Origin: Epichloe hybrida
Taxonomy: Eukaryota; Ascomycota; Sordariomycetes; Hypocreales; Clavicipitaceae
Direction of reading: 5' to 3'
Assembly (NCBI GenBank): GCA_019022495.1
Contig: JAFEKR010000016.1
Location: 868,001-932,000, forward strand
Length of the DNA stretch: 64,000 nucleotides
Numbering within the stretch: the first letter of the stretch is position 1; each line of letters begins with the position of its first letter. The notes under the pieces were generated by a model. It was not told the origin of the DNA. It saw only the letters and a program-made list of their open reading frames with translations, and searched no databases. Both the position numbers and the translations under genes were made by a program. Shown one piece after another: positions 27,574 through 39,020 of this stretch.

Positions 27574-28693
27574 TGTACACCCACCCACCCACCCACTCAC
27601 TGTGCAGACAGCATGGCGGCCACGCCCCCTCCAGAATCCCCCTCCCGAATCCCTCCCTCTGCTTCCATATTCCATATTCCATGTTCCATGTCCCTGCATG
27701 CTTCCAGGTTCCGAGTTCTGACCCAGATGATGGATCATCATTAAATATACAATGCGCATGGACAAAAACACGGGTTTCGTTTGTTGTTGGTTGGCGGCCG
27801 GTTGGTGGCCGGTTGGTCTCTGGACTCGACATCAAGTCTTGGCAACGGCTGTCAGTGACCCTCCCTTGTCTCGAATCCCTTTGGCCTGCATCTTGATGAT
27901 GATGATGATGATGATGATGATGACGACGACGTCTATTGTTTTGTTCGGTGCCGGATTTCCCCTCTTGCAGGCGCGCCAATGCAAACCAGCAGATGCAGAA
28001 GCTCAAGCCTCATCTCCCTGGCCCATGCTATGGCTGTGGTGCACTTGGCATATGCACTCGCATTCATGAGGCTGGTGCTAATAACTTAAGCTTATCAAAC
28101 ATGTGCACACAAGTATTCACCAGACTGACTAACTTGAGGCGTTCTGCGACCATGAAAGCCCTGAAATAAGATTTCGCTTGCCTGCGCACTTTTTCACAGA
28201 CTATAATTCCAGATGCGCACACGACGGTTTGCATTTCCTAATCTCCTAGTTTCCCCTCGTCACCTTCCATGAAAACCAGAGCGAGCGCGGCAACAAGGCA
28301 GAGTTCTTCAGGCAACTGCAAACAAGAGGGTTTGTGAGGACTGTGAGGACTGTGAAGATTGTGAGGGTCGTGAGGGTTTTGAGGTGAGGATTGTGAGGCA
28401 AGTCTTGACCCCACCAGCGCTGCCATCACTGACTGCCCTTGTTGCTTTTCTTTTCTTTTCTTTTCTTTCCCCCTCCCCCTTCCACATCCGGATGTCACAG
28501 TGACGACGACATAACGCCACACGTCACCTCAGAAATCTGCCCTCTCCATCTTTTTGGACTAACTTCATACTGTCCTCGCAACTCTATCCCTATATTCTTC
28601 CTTTTGGTACTGGATTTTCTTGTCGCGGAACGATTCTTGGGCGGGAGACAAGGGGTGCCGGGGGTATTCCGCTCGCCATAAGCGGTGCGAAGA

Positions 28694-28800
28694 GAAAGCG
28701 AGAGAGAGACAGACAGACAGACACACACACACACAGAGAGAGAAAGAGACACACAGAGAGAGACAGAGACAGAGAGAGGGAGTCAGAGAAAGCGAGTACA
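28694..28800. repeat. Purine/AC microsatellite tract in the aar2 leader
   Basis: About 105 bases made almost only of AG, AC and GACA units, ending some 40 bases before the aar2 start codon, so it is probably in the 5' leader or core promoter. It is free of stops in the aar2 frame, but no in-frame ATG lies upstream of 28842, so it is not coding. Confidence 0.85.
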
Positions 28801-28841
28801 GGCCGCCGCGGCTGTCGCTTACATCGACCAACACTGCCATC

Positions 28842-30410
28842 ATGGACACTAAAGCATCTACTCCTAGACCCAAAGGTATCACCAAATCAAATTCCACCGC
28901 ATCAGCTGGAGCAAGATCTACCAAATCTCATGAATCGGTCTCTGTCGTGGGCCCGTACCCATTAGGAACTCTTCGTGTTCTGAGACCCGAGTCATCGCCT
29001 CGTACTACGGAGCATCACGCCGCTGATCAAGATGACGACATTGGACATCCCCCCTTGGAGCCTCCTATCGAGGAGGCCTACCAACTGACCGGTGCCTATC
29101 ATTCGAGCCGCCAATCTTCAAGCGCCAACCCAATCAAGCGAACCCGTTCTGCACAGTCACATTCTATGGGCGGGGGAGATGTCGTCATCATCATCGATCT
29201 GCCCGAGGTTTTCACTGTTGGCTTCGACTCCCTTTCCTTCACAGCCCAGCATTTTGGCGGCGTCAAGGATGTTCCCGAAGGTCCTCATTTTTTCTGGGTT
29301 GCTCACCCTAGTGGTGTTGCCGCCCGCGCCGGTGTGTGGCTGCTTGGCTCAAAGTCTCGTGACCACGTTCATGTTGTGCAGTGGGACAAGTACAACGAAA
29401 CTTTGACCGAAGCACCTCGTTCGGAAGCTCGAAATCATGCCGAAAATGTTCCCAACATTCACGCCAAGCTCATTCCGTACTCTGATCCTTCCAAGGTCGG
29501 AGGCGCGGTTGGCCAGCTGTCCGTGTCCAAAATCGAGGCCAACCTCGCCATCTGGAGGCAGCTGACGACGAGCATAACAAAACCATTATTGGATCGCATC
29601 ACTGGACCGCAGGTGGGGGGCTGGATTGTTCATACCCTGGATCGTGCTCTGGGAGTTATTCAGTTTTCTGCAGAGGTGCACCTGGAGCGAGCCGTACCAA
29701 ACAAGAATCTGCAGCAGAAGCACCTCAAATTTACTTTTGAAAGAACCACTAGATTGTTTTCGCTCGAATCGCTAGGACCCGATCGCACTTTGGAGGCCAT
29801 TGACCCAACCAACTATCTCTTGTCACAGATCGAGAATCCATCCAACGACCTCGCCTACGAGGATCTTGTCGGCGAGCTTCAATTCTCCTTTATTGCGGGA
29901 ATGCTTCTTGGCAATGATGCCTGCCTTGATCAATGGTGGTTCATGGTTCTCAAACTCGTCGTCAAGTCTCATCTCCTCGTTGAAAAGCAGCCCCTGTTAG
30001 TGGCCGCCTTGTGGCGTACCTTGACAGCACAAATCACTTACGGCATAGAATGGATTGAGACTACTATGCTCGACTCTTCAGAGCATCACTGTCGCGAAAT
30101 GCGCGTCAGTCTCATCGTTTACAAGCGACGCATGGAAGAGTTCCTCCAAGGCGACGAGAACCTCATCACTCCGAACCATCTCGCGGTCAGCACCGCCTTC
30201 TCTAGACTAGAGTCGGTTTTGACAGGTTTGGGATGGGACCTCACCACCAACTATGTTCGCAGGGGAATTTTCATGTTTGAAGACGGTGAAGAAATCGAAC
30301 TCGAGCTGTCGGAACTTGAAGCTGAGGACGAGCGTGGCGAATGGGCCCCTGAAATTGTTGAGCTGGACGAGCAAGGCCGCCAGCTTGGTCTTGTCTCCTG
30401 GACTGACTGA
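28842..30410 (+). CDS. aar2: Aar2 family protein (U5 snRNP assembly factor), 522 aa
   Basis: Aar2 binds Prp8 and holds the cytoplasmic precursor of U5 snRNP before Brr2 joins. The gene is one uninterrupted exon; the start is the first in-frame ATG, in a good context (CATCATGG). After a ~105-residue low-complexity N-terminal extension, the Aar2 N-domain begins at about residue 108 with VVIIIDLPEVFTVGFDSLSF and continues with GGVKDVPEGPHFFWVAHPSG and GVWLLG, the family's hallmark block. The helical C-domain includes ELQFSFIAGMLLGNDACLDQ (about residues 340-370) and a helix-rich part up to ~450. The acidic end (EDGEEIELELSELEAEDERG) is typical of fungal members. Length is slightly above the yeast protein because of the N-terminal extension. 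Confidence 0.85.
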   Translation: MDTKASTPRPKGITKSNSTASAGARSTKSHESVSVVGPYPLGTLRVLRPESSPRTTEHHAADQDDDIGHPPLEPPIEEAYQLTGAYHSSRQSSSANPIKRTRSAQSHSMGGGDVVIIIDLPEVFTVGFDSLSFTAQHFGGVKDVPEGPHFFWVAHPSGVAARAGVWLLGSKSRDHVHVVQWDKYNETLTEAPRSEARNHAENVPNIHAKLIPYSDPSKVGGAVGQLSVSKIEANLAIWRQLTTSITKPLLDRITGPQVGGWIVHTLDRALGVIQFSAEVHLERAVPNKNLQQKHLKFTFERTTRLFSLESLGPDRTLEAIDPTNYLLSQIENPSNDLAYEDLVGELQFSFIAGMLLGNDACLDQWWFMVLKLVVKSHLLVEKQPLLVAALWRTLTAQITYGIEWIETTMLDSSEHHCREMRVSLIVYKRRMEEFLQGDENLITPNHLAVSTAFSRLESVLTGLGWDLTTNYVRRGIFMFEDGEEIELELSELEAEDERGEWAPEIVELDEQGRQLGLVSWTD

Positions 30411-31655
30411 GCCAGTTCATGGTACCTACCAGAGCACGGCCCAGGGGTGCGAGATATACATTCTCTTATATTTGCTTTCAACGGACGACATTGAAGTGGC
30501 TTTGGCGTTGAGTGTTTACTGCAAGGTCCAAGCAGAATGCGGCGACTGGACCTCAGAAAAGGAATGTTTTGTGGTATGGAGAGGAACATGAGAAGCGCTT
30601 TACTATGAGCGTCGAGCAATGACGACCTATGTGAAACGCCGGAGTTGTCGGTCACGGAGACGGCTATATCTTTGAGCAGAGAAGGTCCAGGATCCTCATA
30701 TCCTTCTTTTATTTGCTATTACACAGGTGTTTGTCGTACCCTCGCGGTCTTTTGGCGTTGGTGGACATGGTTCATTTACGCAGTTTGATAGTGCAATCAC
30801 ATTGTACGGCATGGCCAATTTTAGTAATACTAATTAATAGATGTCGAAGTCAGCTCTTGGCCGTGGATTCACCCGCCTCCTTAAGGGCTGTGACACTCAC
30901 CGGCTGTGAGAAACTTGTCCTTGGCGCAATGGTACTCGGAAAGATTAAATCGCAGGTGGTTATATATAAACTGAACGTGTCTGACGATGAATAAGACGGG
31001 ATTTCAAGGTGTGGTCACTACGGGATGGGGTAGTTTCCCGGCGCCCACAGACTTGTTGAGAGTATCAAGGACCAGTCGTTCAATGAATGACGCTTTGTCT
31101 GTTGTTTACAAGTGGACACAGTTCGTGCCAGCTCGTGGAAACAATTCACGCATTCATTCATTAAACGTGCAGCTCGGATATCGTCAACGTTGAAGATTTG
31201 ATATGCCTGTCAGACTTGATACAATCCGTCCAAGCAAAGCCATGCAAATGCCAATGGGAAACCTAACCCCAATGCCAGGGGATATGAGACTCCGACCCCA
31301 TTCTTGTGTGTCCACACCCTACACGACAGTGCTCTTGCTTCCTTTTAAACAGTTTCAATTCCTACCCGAAAAAGGTATTCCAACCCCCGAGATCGTCACG
31401 TCACGTGAGTCCCTCCCCGATGCTGGGTCACGGATGACTTGAACGAAGACGAGAACCGCATCCGCGTTGATAGATACAGTTTTCCTCCCGCCGTCGCCCA
31501 AACACAGCCGCCAACAAATGCCGCCCGTGTCTTGCGGTTTTCCTTTCCCGTTTCGATCGACGGCAAGACAGGCAAACCCCTCTTTTCATCTCCGTCTGTG
31601 CTAACCGATAAAATTGTGTGACAATAAAAACGACAACAACAACAAAAGAATGCAT
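30411..31655. other. Intergenic region between aar2 and rps16 3' ends
   Basis: Convergent genes flank this 1.2-kb stretch, so it holds two 3' untranslated regions. No gene or RNA is recognisable. Confidence 0.55.
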
Positions 31656-32552
31656 TTATCGGTAAGACTTCTGGTAGCGGGCTCTGGCACCTGGACCACC
31701 GAACTTCTTGGGCTCGCAGCGGCGGTTGTCGGCGACAAGGAGGGTACGGTCGAACTGGACAAGAGCTTGCTTGAGCAGGTTCTTGCTGTGCTCGTCAACG
31801 AACTTTTGGTAGTAGGCGATGAGGGACTTTGCGATGGCCTGACGGATGGCGTAGATCTGGGAAGTGTGACCACCGCCCGAGACGCGGACGCGGATGTCGA
31901 CGTTGGAGAACTTGTCGAGACCAACGACCAGGATGGGCTCGTAGACCTGTATTGTGGGGAGAAGATTGTTAGAAAATTGCTTGTCCTTGAAGCTAAAGTG
32001 GGAAGTTGTGGACAAGGATATCGAAGCTGATGTTAGTCTCTGGTCTCGTCGAAGAACGTTGATATCACTAGGTGCATGGACGCGATTTTGTTCCACATCG
32101 GCATCATCTCCAAGCAGCAGTTGAGAGTGAAATTCGCTGGTCATGGGACAAATCGAGCCGTGTGGATATTGATGTTCGTTCTTCGCACTGAAACGACAGA
32201 GACAATTCTCAACTTGATCATCTCGAATCCTCTATCGTACCTTGAAGCGCAAGATCTCGGGCTGGACCAGGCCAAGGGGACGACCGTTGACCTTGATCAG
32301 ACCACGGCCAGCCTATATCAAAAAGGTCAGTCAAAGATTCCGTAACGCCATCATCGTGTATTTGTTTCAGAGGTCGTCAAATCGATTTCCTGTTTCCCCA
32401 AACGCCAATGCGTGCAACAACAAGCTTTCGGTGTTCCCAAGACGACGTGGTGCGTCCTTGGGGTCGGTGTGAAGACGAACCTTGCAGTGGGCGACGGCGG
32501 TGGCCGTCTTCTTCTTGCCGAAGCATTGAACGCTCTGGGTGGTTGAAGACAT
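31656..32552 (-). CDS. rps16: 40S ribosomal protein S16 (uS9), 144 aa
   Basis: Small-subunit protein uS9, whose C-terminal tail reaches the decoding site. Exons 32552-32481, 32312-32241 and 31946-31656 join in frame. Introns are 168 bp (donor GTTCGT) and 294 bp (donor GTACGA); both fall between codons. The protein reads [20 protein letters not shown] at the start, then [18 protein letters not shown], then the conserved [19 protein letters not shown] block, and ends in RYQKSYR, the universal basic uS9 tail. Its length matches the family (about 143 aa). It is transcribed divergently from rpl32 across a 418-bp spacer, so the two may be co-regulated. Confidence 0.97.
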
Positions 32553-32970
32553 GATGCCTGATTTGTCGTTTGTGATGCAGCGATCAAGCGGGACGGTGAT
32601 GGCACACTTAACGGATTATGCTTCACTCAACCTGGCGGTAATTTTTTTTCGCCCAGAGAGGGTTTGTGCCCTCAAAATCCACTAGTCTGTTTTTGGCTGT
32701 GGCTTCCGAGAGAGCGGTTTGGGGGGGGGGGTCCATTCTCTTCGCTTGCACACCGGTGACACACGTGACAAGCAGCCCTAAACCCTTCGACTAAGCGTTT
32801 CTGGGTTGTGGCATCCGCCAAAATTTCGCCTCGAGTGAACATCACGCCGGCCAACTTTTACAGCCCATCAGACCAGGAGTACCCGCCGTCAAGGTAAGAT
32901 ATCGAATGGCTCCCAAGCTTGATGACTCTTGCTCAAAACGATACATTGTAAAACTAACATCATCGCCAAG
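32553..32970. promoter_or_regulatory. Bidirectional ribosomal-protein promoter with Cbf1-like and Tbf1-like sites
   Basis: The 418 bp between the rps16 and rpl32 start codons must drive both genes. In the middle lie CACGTGAC (32762-32769), the reverse complement of the Cbf1 consensus RTCACRTG, and, five bases further, AGCCCTAA (32774-32781), a match to the Tbf1/telobox consensus ARCCCTAA. In Candida and, by published inference, the ascomycete ancestor, Tbf1 and Cbf1 sites are the main ribosomal-protein promoter elements. That these sites act here is inference. A C/T- and G-rich tract near 32720 flanks them. Confidence 0.65.
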
Positions 32971-33881
32971 ATGGTTTCCGCCAAGAAGCACGTCCCCATC
33001 GTGAAGAAGCGTACGTTCACCCGTCACAAACACACTCTCTGCCTGCGTTTCTGTTGCGCTTGCTCGATACCTTGTGGGGGAAACCTTGGTCGGATGAGAT
33101 GTCGCATTGTAGCGATGTATTATTTCGAGCACGCTGAAGAAGAAAGGAATTGCGGATGAGACTGGGAATGACGCAACGCCATGGATGGGAAGAGGAGAGA
33201 ATCTCACTCGGCGAATACCGAAATGCTGACTTGGTTGATATCCTACAGGCACTGCGCGCTTCAACCGTCACCAGAGTGATCGGTTCAAGTGCCTCAATGC
33301 CAGCTGGCGCAAGCCCAAGGGGATTGACAACCGTGTCCGAAGACGCTTCCGAGGAACAACTGCTATGCCCTCCGTACGTTTTCACTCCATTGTACCAAAC
33401 TCCAAGATCGATCCAAACTTCGCAAACAGCCAATGGTCGTCTTAACCCGTACGGCGGTCTGGAATGAAACTAGAACGATGACACCATACAAATCTACCGC
33501 TTGTTTGGGGAGGAAACAGGAAGAATCTGGCTGACGATTTTCCACAGATTGGTTTCGGCACCAACAAGAAAACCCGCTACATGATGCCCTCTGGCCACAA
33601 GTCCTTCTTGGTCAACAACGTCAAGGACGTCGAGCTGTTGATGATGCACAACCGAACCTACGCCGCTGAGTACGTTTTCTCTTGACCCTTTCAGCCCAGT
33701 TCGACGAAGGAGGAAGGAGGGAGGAGGACCCCTCAAACCTACAAGAACCATTACTAACAACCTCTCCCACAGGATCGCCAGCGCCGTCTCTTCCCGAAAG
33801 CGAATCGACATCATCGCCCGTGCCAAGCAATTAGGAGTCAAGGTCACAAACGCCAAGGCAAAGGTCACTACTGAGGTGTAA
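32971..33881 (+). CDS. rpl32: 60S ribosomal protein L32 (eL32), 131 aa
   Basis: Large-subunit protein eL32. Exons 32971-33010, 33249-33373, 33548-33669 and 33773-33881 join in frame; introns are 238, 174 and 103 bp, all with GTACGT donors. The protein reads [20 protein letters not shown], then [36 protein letters not shown] and ends AKAKVTTEV. These are the conserved eL32 blocks, and the length equals that of other fungal eL32 proteins. The first exon is only 40 bases. Divergent partner of rps16. Confidence 0.97.
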
Positions 33882-35304
33882 AAGAAAGGGGGTTGGTTGG
33901 TTGCTTGCTTTTGTGGGAAATTCGGTTCTGGGACAGCTGCTTCTTCAACGGTTAGCATCGAAGAAGGGGTCTTCTTTCGTGCGTTGGTATTCTCTCTCAA
34001 GCAAAGAACTGAAAATAAAAAATCTGTTATGAGGGTTGAAAAAGGTACACAAAAAAACGAAATGGTTTGCATGAGCCATGCTGCTCGTACTCAGGCTGGG
34101 ATGGGGAGGCGAGGAGGGAAAGTTGACAGACACCCTTTGTTCTCTGTTGTCTCCCCTCCCGCCCCTTCCACCACGAAAAACCTAGTCTGTAGTGAAGACG
34201 AATACATGACGCACCGATGAAATGACATTGGAGGTTCCCAGTAGTTTGCATTTGTGAATGTGGACGTGCGGTTCTTGCGTGGAACAACACGATGTTGATG
34301 GTTGTGAGATTTCCCTGTCTTCGTGTTACTATGAATCATGTCTGGTGTCCGCTCAACCAGCCGCTACAAAAATGCTCTTGGAACATGGCACATTTCATCG
34401 TTCCCTCCAAGAAACCTCGGCGTGAGAGGTACTCACAGAGTAGCAGTACGCGCATGAACAATTCGGTAAACGACTCCGAACAAGCCTGATTCTGTGCTCC
34501 TCTAAAGACGCAGACTAGGATCGACATTTTCAGCAGAAACCTATGGACGATTTGTCACACAGTCGGTCCCACAAAGCAATCACAATATGAAACACGAGAT
34601 TGAATACTGGAATCCACACCGAACACGATGACTTCGTATCCGTACAAGCCAAGTAGATTTCGCAGCGTACTCGTATACTAACTACGTTGACACAAATCGC
34701 TGCTGCTCGCGCATGTATAAACGCGCCTGTTGCACATGTTGCGCAGCACAAAACCGACGTATCCGGGCCCAGCATATGCTGTGCACATACATGCCTCAAG
34801 CAAGTTCCAGTGGCCAAGAAGCCATCTACAAGCCCAAGACATATGAAATTTAAACAAAGTGAGTGTAAGCTGACTTCGATCGCTTTCTTTGACCACTGCT
34901 TCAACCCCCCACGTGATACGAAAATTTCAGCGCAACTCATATAAACGTGTGTAACCTTCCTTGATATCCCATCAAACACAGGAAATCCATGACCTGAAGC
35001 CAACATGTTAAAATAAGAAACCCAAGCAGGGTGATGCCAGAAAAGCAAAGCGCCCGAGTCGATACAAGCCAAAAGTGCATAATACGTGATCCGTGTGCCC
35101 ATGATATCCGTGGGTTCCAATCCTGACGCCTGATTGGAGCTGTGGAGAAGCTCGTCCCATCTCCACGCCCTCAATGCTTATATGCCAAAGAAACAGCGAT
35201 CGCATGGTAGAAAAGTTTGGTATCTCAAAGCGGTGTTGAATGAAAAGAGGAAACAATGACGAGGAAGCAAAAGCAGGAAACGGGCTGTTAGTCATAGGCA
35301 AAGA
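33882..35304. other. Intergenic region between rpl32 and the bud14 homologue 3' ends
   Basis: No recognisable gene. A 214-codon open frame on the minus strand (34530-35174) has no features of a known family and is not called. The stretch should contain the 3' untranslated regions of both convergent neighbours. Confidence 0.5.
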
Positions 35305-38300
35305 CTATATGGTGCCTCGAAGACGCTGCTTTCTGGCGAGCCAATCGCCCAGCATATTGTCCAGTTGCTATGACCAAAAAAAAAAAAAAAGTGAATCAGC
35401 ATAAAAACTTGTAGTCCTCTTTAGATAAGGGTTAAAAAATAGCTGCCTTACTGTCGTGATTTCAGCCAGCTTGGCATTTTGTTCTCGAAAGAGTCCGCCG
35501 ACAACAGGATGATCGTTTCCAGCCGGCTCAACATTTGTTTTGTCGTACACAACCACCAGCAGGTCGCGGATATGGTCACTTTCGTCAAAGAAAGCACGAA
35601 GCTTGGTATAATCCCAAGCTGCCCCCTTGCCGCTGCTTGCTGAACTTCCTCCTCTGGCGACGTCGCTCGCCGTCTGTACCAACTCAGGCGAAGGCGACGC
35701 TTCTGGGGTAATGTCCTCTGGAGAAGATGTGTCAACCATGAGAGCCGGGGGGTTGGACGCGTTGCGGGGAGACGAAAAGCCGATTCTCGCGGAAACATCT
35801 TGTTTCGGGCTCTGCTGGGCTTGTTGTGCCGGCGCAGTGGCAGTCGCAGTGGCAGCCGACTGAGCCCTGTCCACTGGCGATCTGATGGACTGACTAGCTT
35901 CGGCGGCGTGACCAACCGACTCATTAGAAGGAGCCGCGTCAGCCGCTGCCCGTTCTACAATGAGCTCTTCAGGCTCGGAGCTATCAGACGCATCGAGTTC
36001 CATGCGAGTCTTTGCCTTGATTGTCTTTCGCGGCTTAATATCAGGTCCAGTACCGGCACTTCGAGAGGGTACCAGTTTCGAAATGACCGACCTTTCCTCT
36101 TTTGGAGCACTCGTTGACGCAGATCGCTCCCGAGGGCTGTCTGAGCCCTGAGGCTGGTTGGATGGCACCTGTTGCGATTCCTTTGTCTCTGGGTCGACGA
36201 TACGCATGGACGTGGGTGGCACATTTGACACGTCGTTGTTCCGACCCTCGGCAAGATATGACGATAGCTCGACAGACTTTTGCACGGCACCTGCAGATGT
36301 CTTGTTTGTCGAAGGGGCGTTCTTTTGCAGCTTGGAAGGCTGTCGTTGAGACCCTGCCCTGTCTGGGGACAGCTGCTGTTCCTCGATGGATCGGTCTTCG
36401 CTATCCCGTGATTCAGACATGATATCCATAGATCTCTTGCCGAATGACTCGTCGTCATCTTCAGCCGCCTTCTTTTTATCTTTCCTTGAAAAGAAGCCAC
36501 GCAGACCACCGGACTTCTTGTCCTTATCTTTCTTGTCCTTGTCTTTGAGCTTCTTCTTTTCCTTGTCTGAGATTAATTCTCGGTCGATCTTGTCCGAGCC
36601 TGAAACGGGTCTGGCATCCTTAGTGGTAGAATCGCTCGACTGTCTGGGTGCATTATCATCGCGCAGCAAGTTGGGGGTCAGTGTGATCTTCTTTGTTTCG
36701 ACGCTGTCGTCCTTGAAAAAAGAATCCGTGTTTCGCACAGTTCCATTTCTAGACCGGTTGGGACCATCATGTTTGTCTTCCAGAGACTCCTCACTACTTC
36801 GAATCTTGTCCTCTGCCAGTAGCTCCGTCGACGACTGTGTTGCCGCTTTCCTATCCTCTTTGGGGGTTCGGGTTTTGAGAGGTTCGACTTTGGCAGTGTC
36901 ATCTGCGATGGCATCATCGACAACATCTTGTGGAGTCGTCCGTTGATTTTGCAGTTGCTGTTCCCTGTGTTGCTGGGAAATCGGCTGCGAACCGAACAGT
37001 TCGTCGATATCTTCGTCGTCTGTAGAGTAGTCAAAGTCGGAGTAATCCACGTATGTGGGGTCCGCAAATGTGACCGTTTTACGCCTTCTCCGAATCGCTT
37101 TGAATGAATTCTTTTGTTTCTGAGCTTGATCACCAAGCATGGTGGCTGAGAGCTGCAAAATAGGTCAGTCAGTATTGCATGTCATGGCTTTCTTGGAACA
37201 GCACCGGGCAGCCTACATCGATATTCCTGTGTTTGTTGAGTCGGGCGAGTCGTTCTGTTGGCGTTTCAATGTGTTCGGCTGGAAGGTATCCTACATTTTG
37301 CCTCATCAGCATCAAGACTTGATGCAATCAAGTCCTTTTGAGATAACCCTACCAATGCTGCTATCTTTCACCACTCGGACAAGCCACCAGTAACTGTTGC
37401 TGTCGTCCAAAAGAACCATAGTGTCACCTTTGGTGGCATTCGCTTGTCCCTCGACGGTTGCTACGAAGGTATGCAGAGCGTAAACGAATTCAAAGTCAAT
37501 GTCCTCTGGTTTCAGTAAGTATTCGTCATCACTACATGTCTCAACTGGGGGGGTTTCGTAGTGAAAAGAGTCATTAGAATGCGAGAGCTGGTCCATGACT
37601 CCATTGCCTTTTACAAACGACCGTGTGTCCATGCAGGTTTCATATGCGTGGAATGCAATGTCATGAGAGCCTTCGCGATGAAGCAAGACTTGGGCGTCTT
37701 CATCCCGACTTTCGCTCTGGTGATATGCTTGGTAAGAAAACCGCGCCTCAACTTGGTCCAGCTCAGCACCGTTGGCGAAGGATTGCTAGTCCTGACCTAA
37801 AGGAAAATGGCGGACCAAGATCGGATTGGTCCTCAAGTGAACATCACCATCGCCAAAACCAAGACAATTCTGCTCTTGCTGTTCCTCGCTAGGGCCCTCG
37901 TGAACTTGTCTGCGCTCGCCAAGTTGACTAGAATGTCGCAATTGTGCATTCGGTCTGAAACCAGGATGACGCCGCCACTCAGCAACATCAAGCTCCCCTT
38001 CTTGTCGTGATACACTTGTCTCGCGAAAGTGAGGCATTCGGTTGTTACCGCAGTAGTTTGCGTCCTTTTGTAATGGAGAATCGAAGGACACGTTTGCAGC
38101 ACTCAATTTCTTGGGAAGAAACGTGAGGGAGGATTCGCGCCGCGGCCAGGCCACAGGCATGATCGTAGGGTACAACGCACCGTCTTCAATGGAAGGAGAA
38201 CTGGATATCTTGTCCATTAAATCATCGTCCATGTCACTTTCACTCTCGCCGTCAATGTCATCTTCGTCGACTGAGGAGACGCCGCCATTCAGTGCGATAG

Positions 38301-39020
38301 CCAGATCATCTTGTTGCTCGTCATGACACATGCCGATCCGTAGCTCTCCGTTTTTCTTGTCCGTGTCGTTTACGTCACGTTCGTCGACGTGTTGACAAAG
38401 CACTTCGGCGGTATCGTTGACCCTGCCGTTAGACAACGACACCCGCGGATTTTGAGTCTCAGCTTCGGCAGTCTCTTGAGCAACTTCGCGAAGTGTCTCA
38501 GCTTGATGAGGAGCGATTGATGCCCCCGAGATGCCAGGGGAGGTGTCGAAAATATGAGGGTGATTGGGGTGGTCCTTCGCCGACGGCGCAACAGGATCCT
38601 GAAGGTCAAGCGTGTCTATTCAGGTTGTGTGGTCAGCTATAATAAGCATCGCCTGCCGCATCGAAATTAGAGCAAAAGGAAGCAAGCAAAATAATTATCG
38701 GATTTAATAGCATTGAACATGCGAGGCGCCATGAAATTGAAGAGATGGAAAGAAAAATAATAATAAGGGGAAAAGTGGCAAGCCTTTTTGGGCGAGGTTG
38801 GTGGCTGGAATGCAACCTCTGTTCCCTGACGAGAGTCGGAACGACCCTGTTGCGCGGCGCGGCCAGGAAAACGAGTCCCTGAAGTAGAAACAAGAGTGAC
38901 CAGGGGGCTAGGCAGACCAGAATGAACGATCTTTGGGGGGGAGGGGGTGGTAGAATGGCTTGGGCAAACAAACATATTCTTGGAATACGTACCGGCGCGG
39001 ATGATGGACGGTCTTGTCAT
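35305..39020 (-). CDS. bud14: Bud14/Tea4-like SH3 polarity protein, five exons, with one in-frame TAG
   Basis: Homologue of yeast Bud14 and fission yeast Tea4, which recruit type-1 phosphatase to control formins and polarity. Exons: 39020-38993 (28 bases), 38615-37353, 37290-37217, 37152-35452 and 35367-35305; introns are 377, 62, 64 and 84 bp. Total 1043 codons including the stop. Exon 1 gives MTRPSIIRA, exon 2 begins DTLDLQDPVAPSAKDHPNHP. MDKISSSPSIED is a conserved acidic/Ser block. The SH3 domain spans about residues 386-440 (VYALHTFVATVEGQ, DDSNSYWWLVR, then GYLPAEHIETP across intron 2). KTVTF (480-484) is an RVxF-type phosphatase-docking motif. The C-terminus NMLGDWLARKQR is conserved. 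A single TAG at 37788-37786 (codon 286) interrupts an otherwise continuous frame in a poorly conserved linker. It may be a tiny non-consensus intron, a sequence error, readthrough, or a real lesion. Confidence 0.85.

Larger units (their letters stand above)
24318..28841. other. 4.5-kb gene-poor stretch between con7 and aar2
   Basis: No recognisable gene on either strand; the longer open frames (for example 25492-26028 on the minus strand) look like none I know and many begin at non-ATG codons. The first few hundred bases should be the con7 3' untranslated region. Notable content: G-runs near 26130 and 26221, the 9-mer TACTCCGTA at 27394-27402, a GGTACACCT tandem near 27525-27573, a TGA run near 27895, a GTGAGGACT-like repeat near 28335-28400, and the purine/AC tract just before aar2. 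Confidence 0.6.

Noticed and set aside
27226..28006. Several frames over 100 codons on both strands near 27.5 kb
   Set aside because: They translate the GGTACACCT and TGA tandem arrays and have no protein-like content.
28620..28841. N-terminal extension of Aar2 through the AG/AC microsatellite
   Set aside because: The frame is open but has no ATG before 28842; the extension is simple-sequence Arg/Glu/Thr/His.
31947..32240. Intronic snoRNA in the 294-bp rps16 intron
   Set aside because: GATGATG-like words were seen but no properly spaced C and D boxes with a terminal stem.
34530..35174. 214-codon open frame on the minus strand behind rpl32
   Set aside because: No domain, signal or composition of a real protein; lies in the 3' flank of two convergent genes. 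Judged chance.
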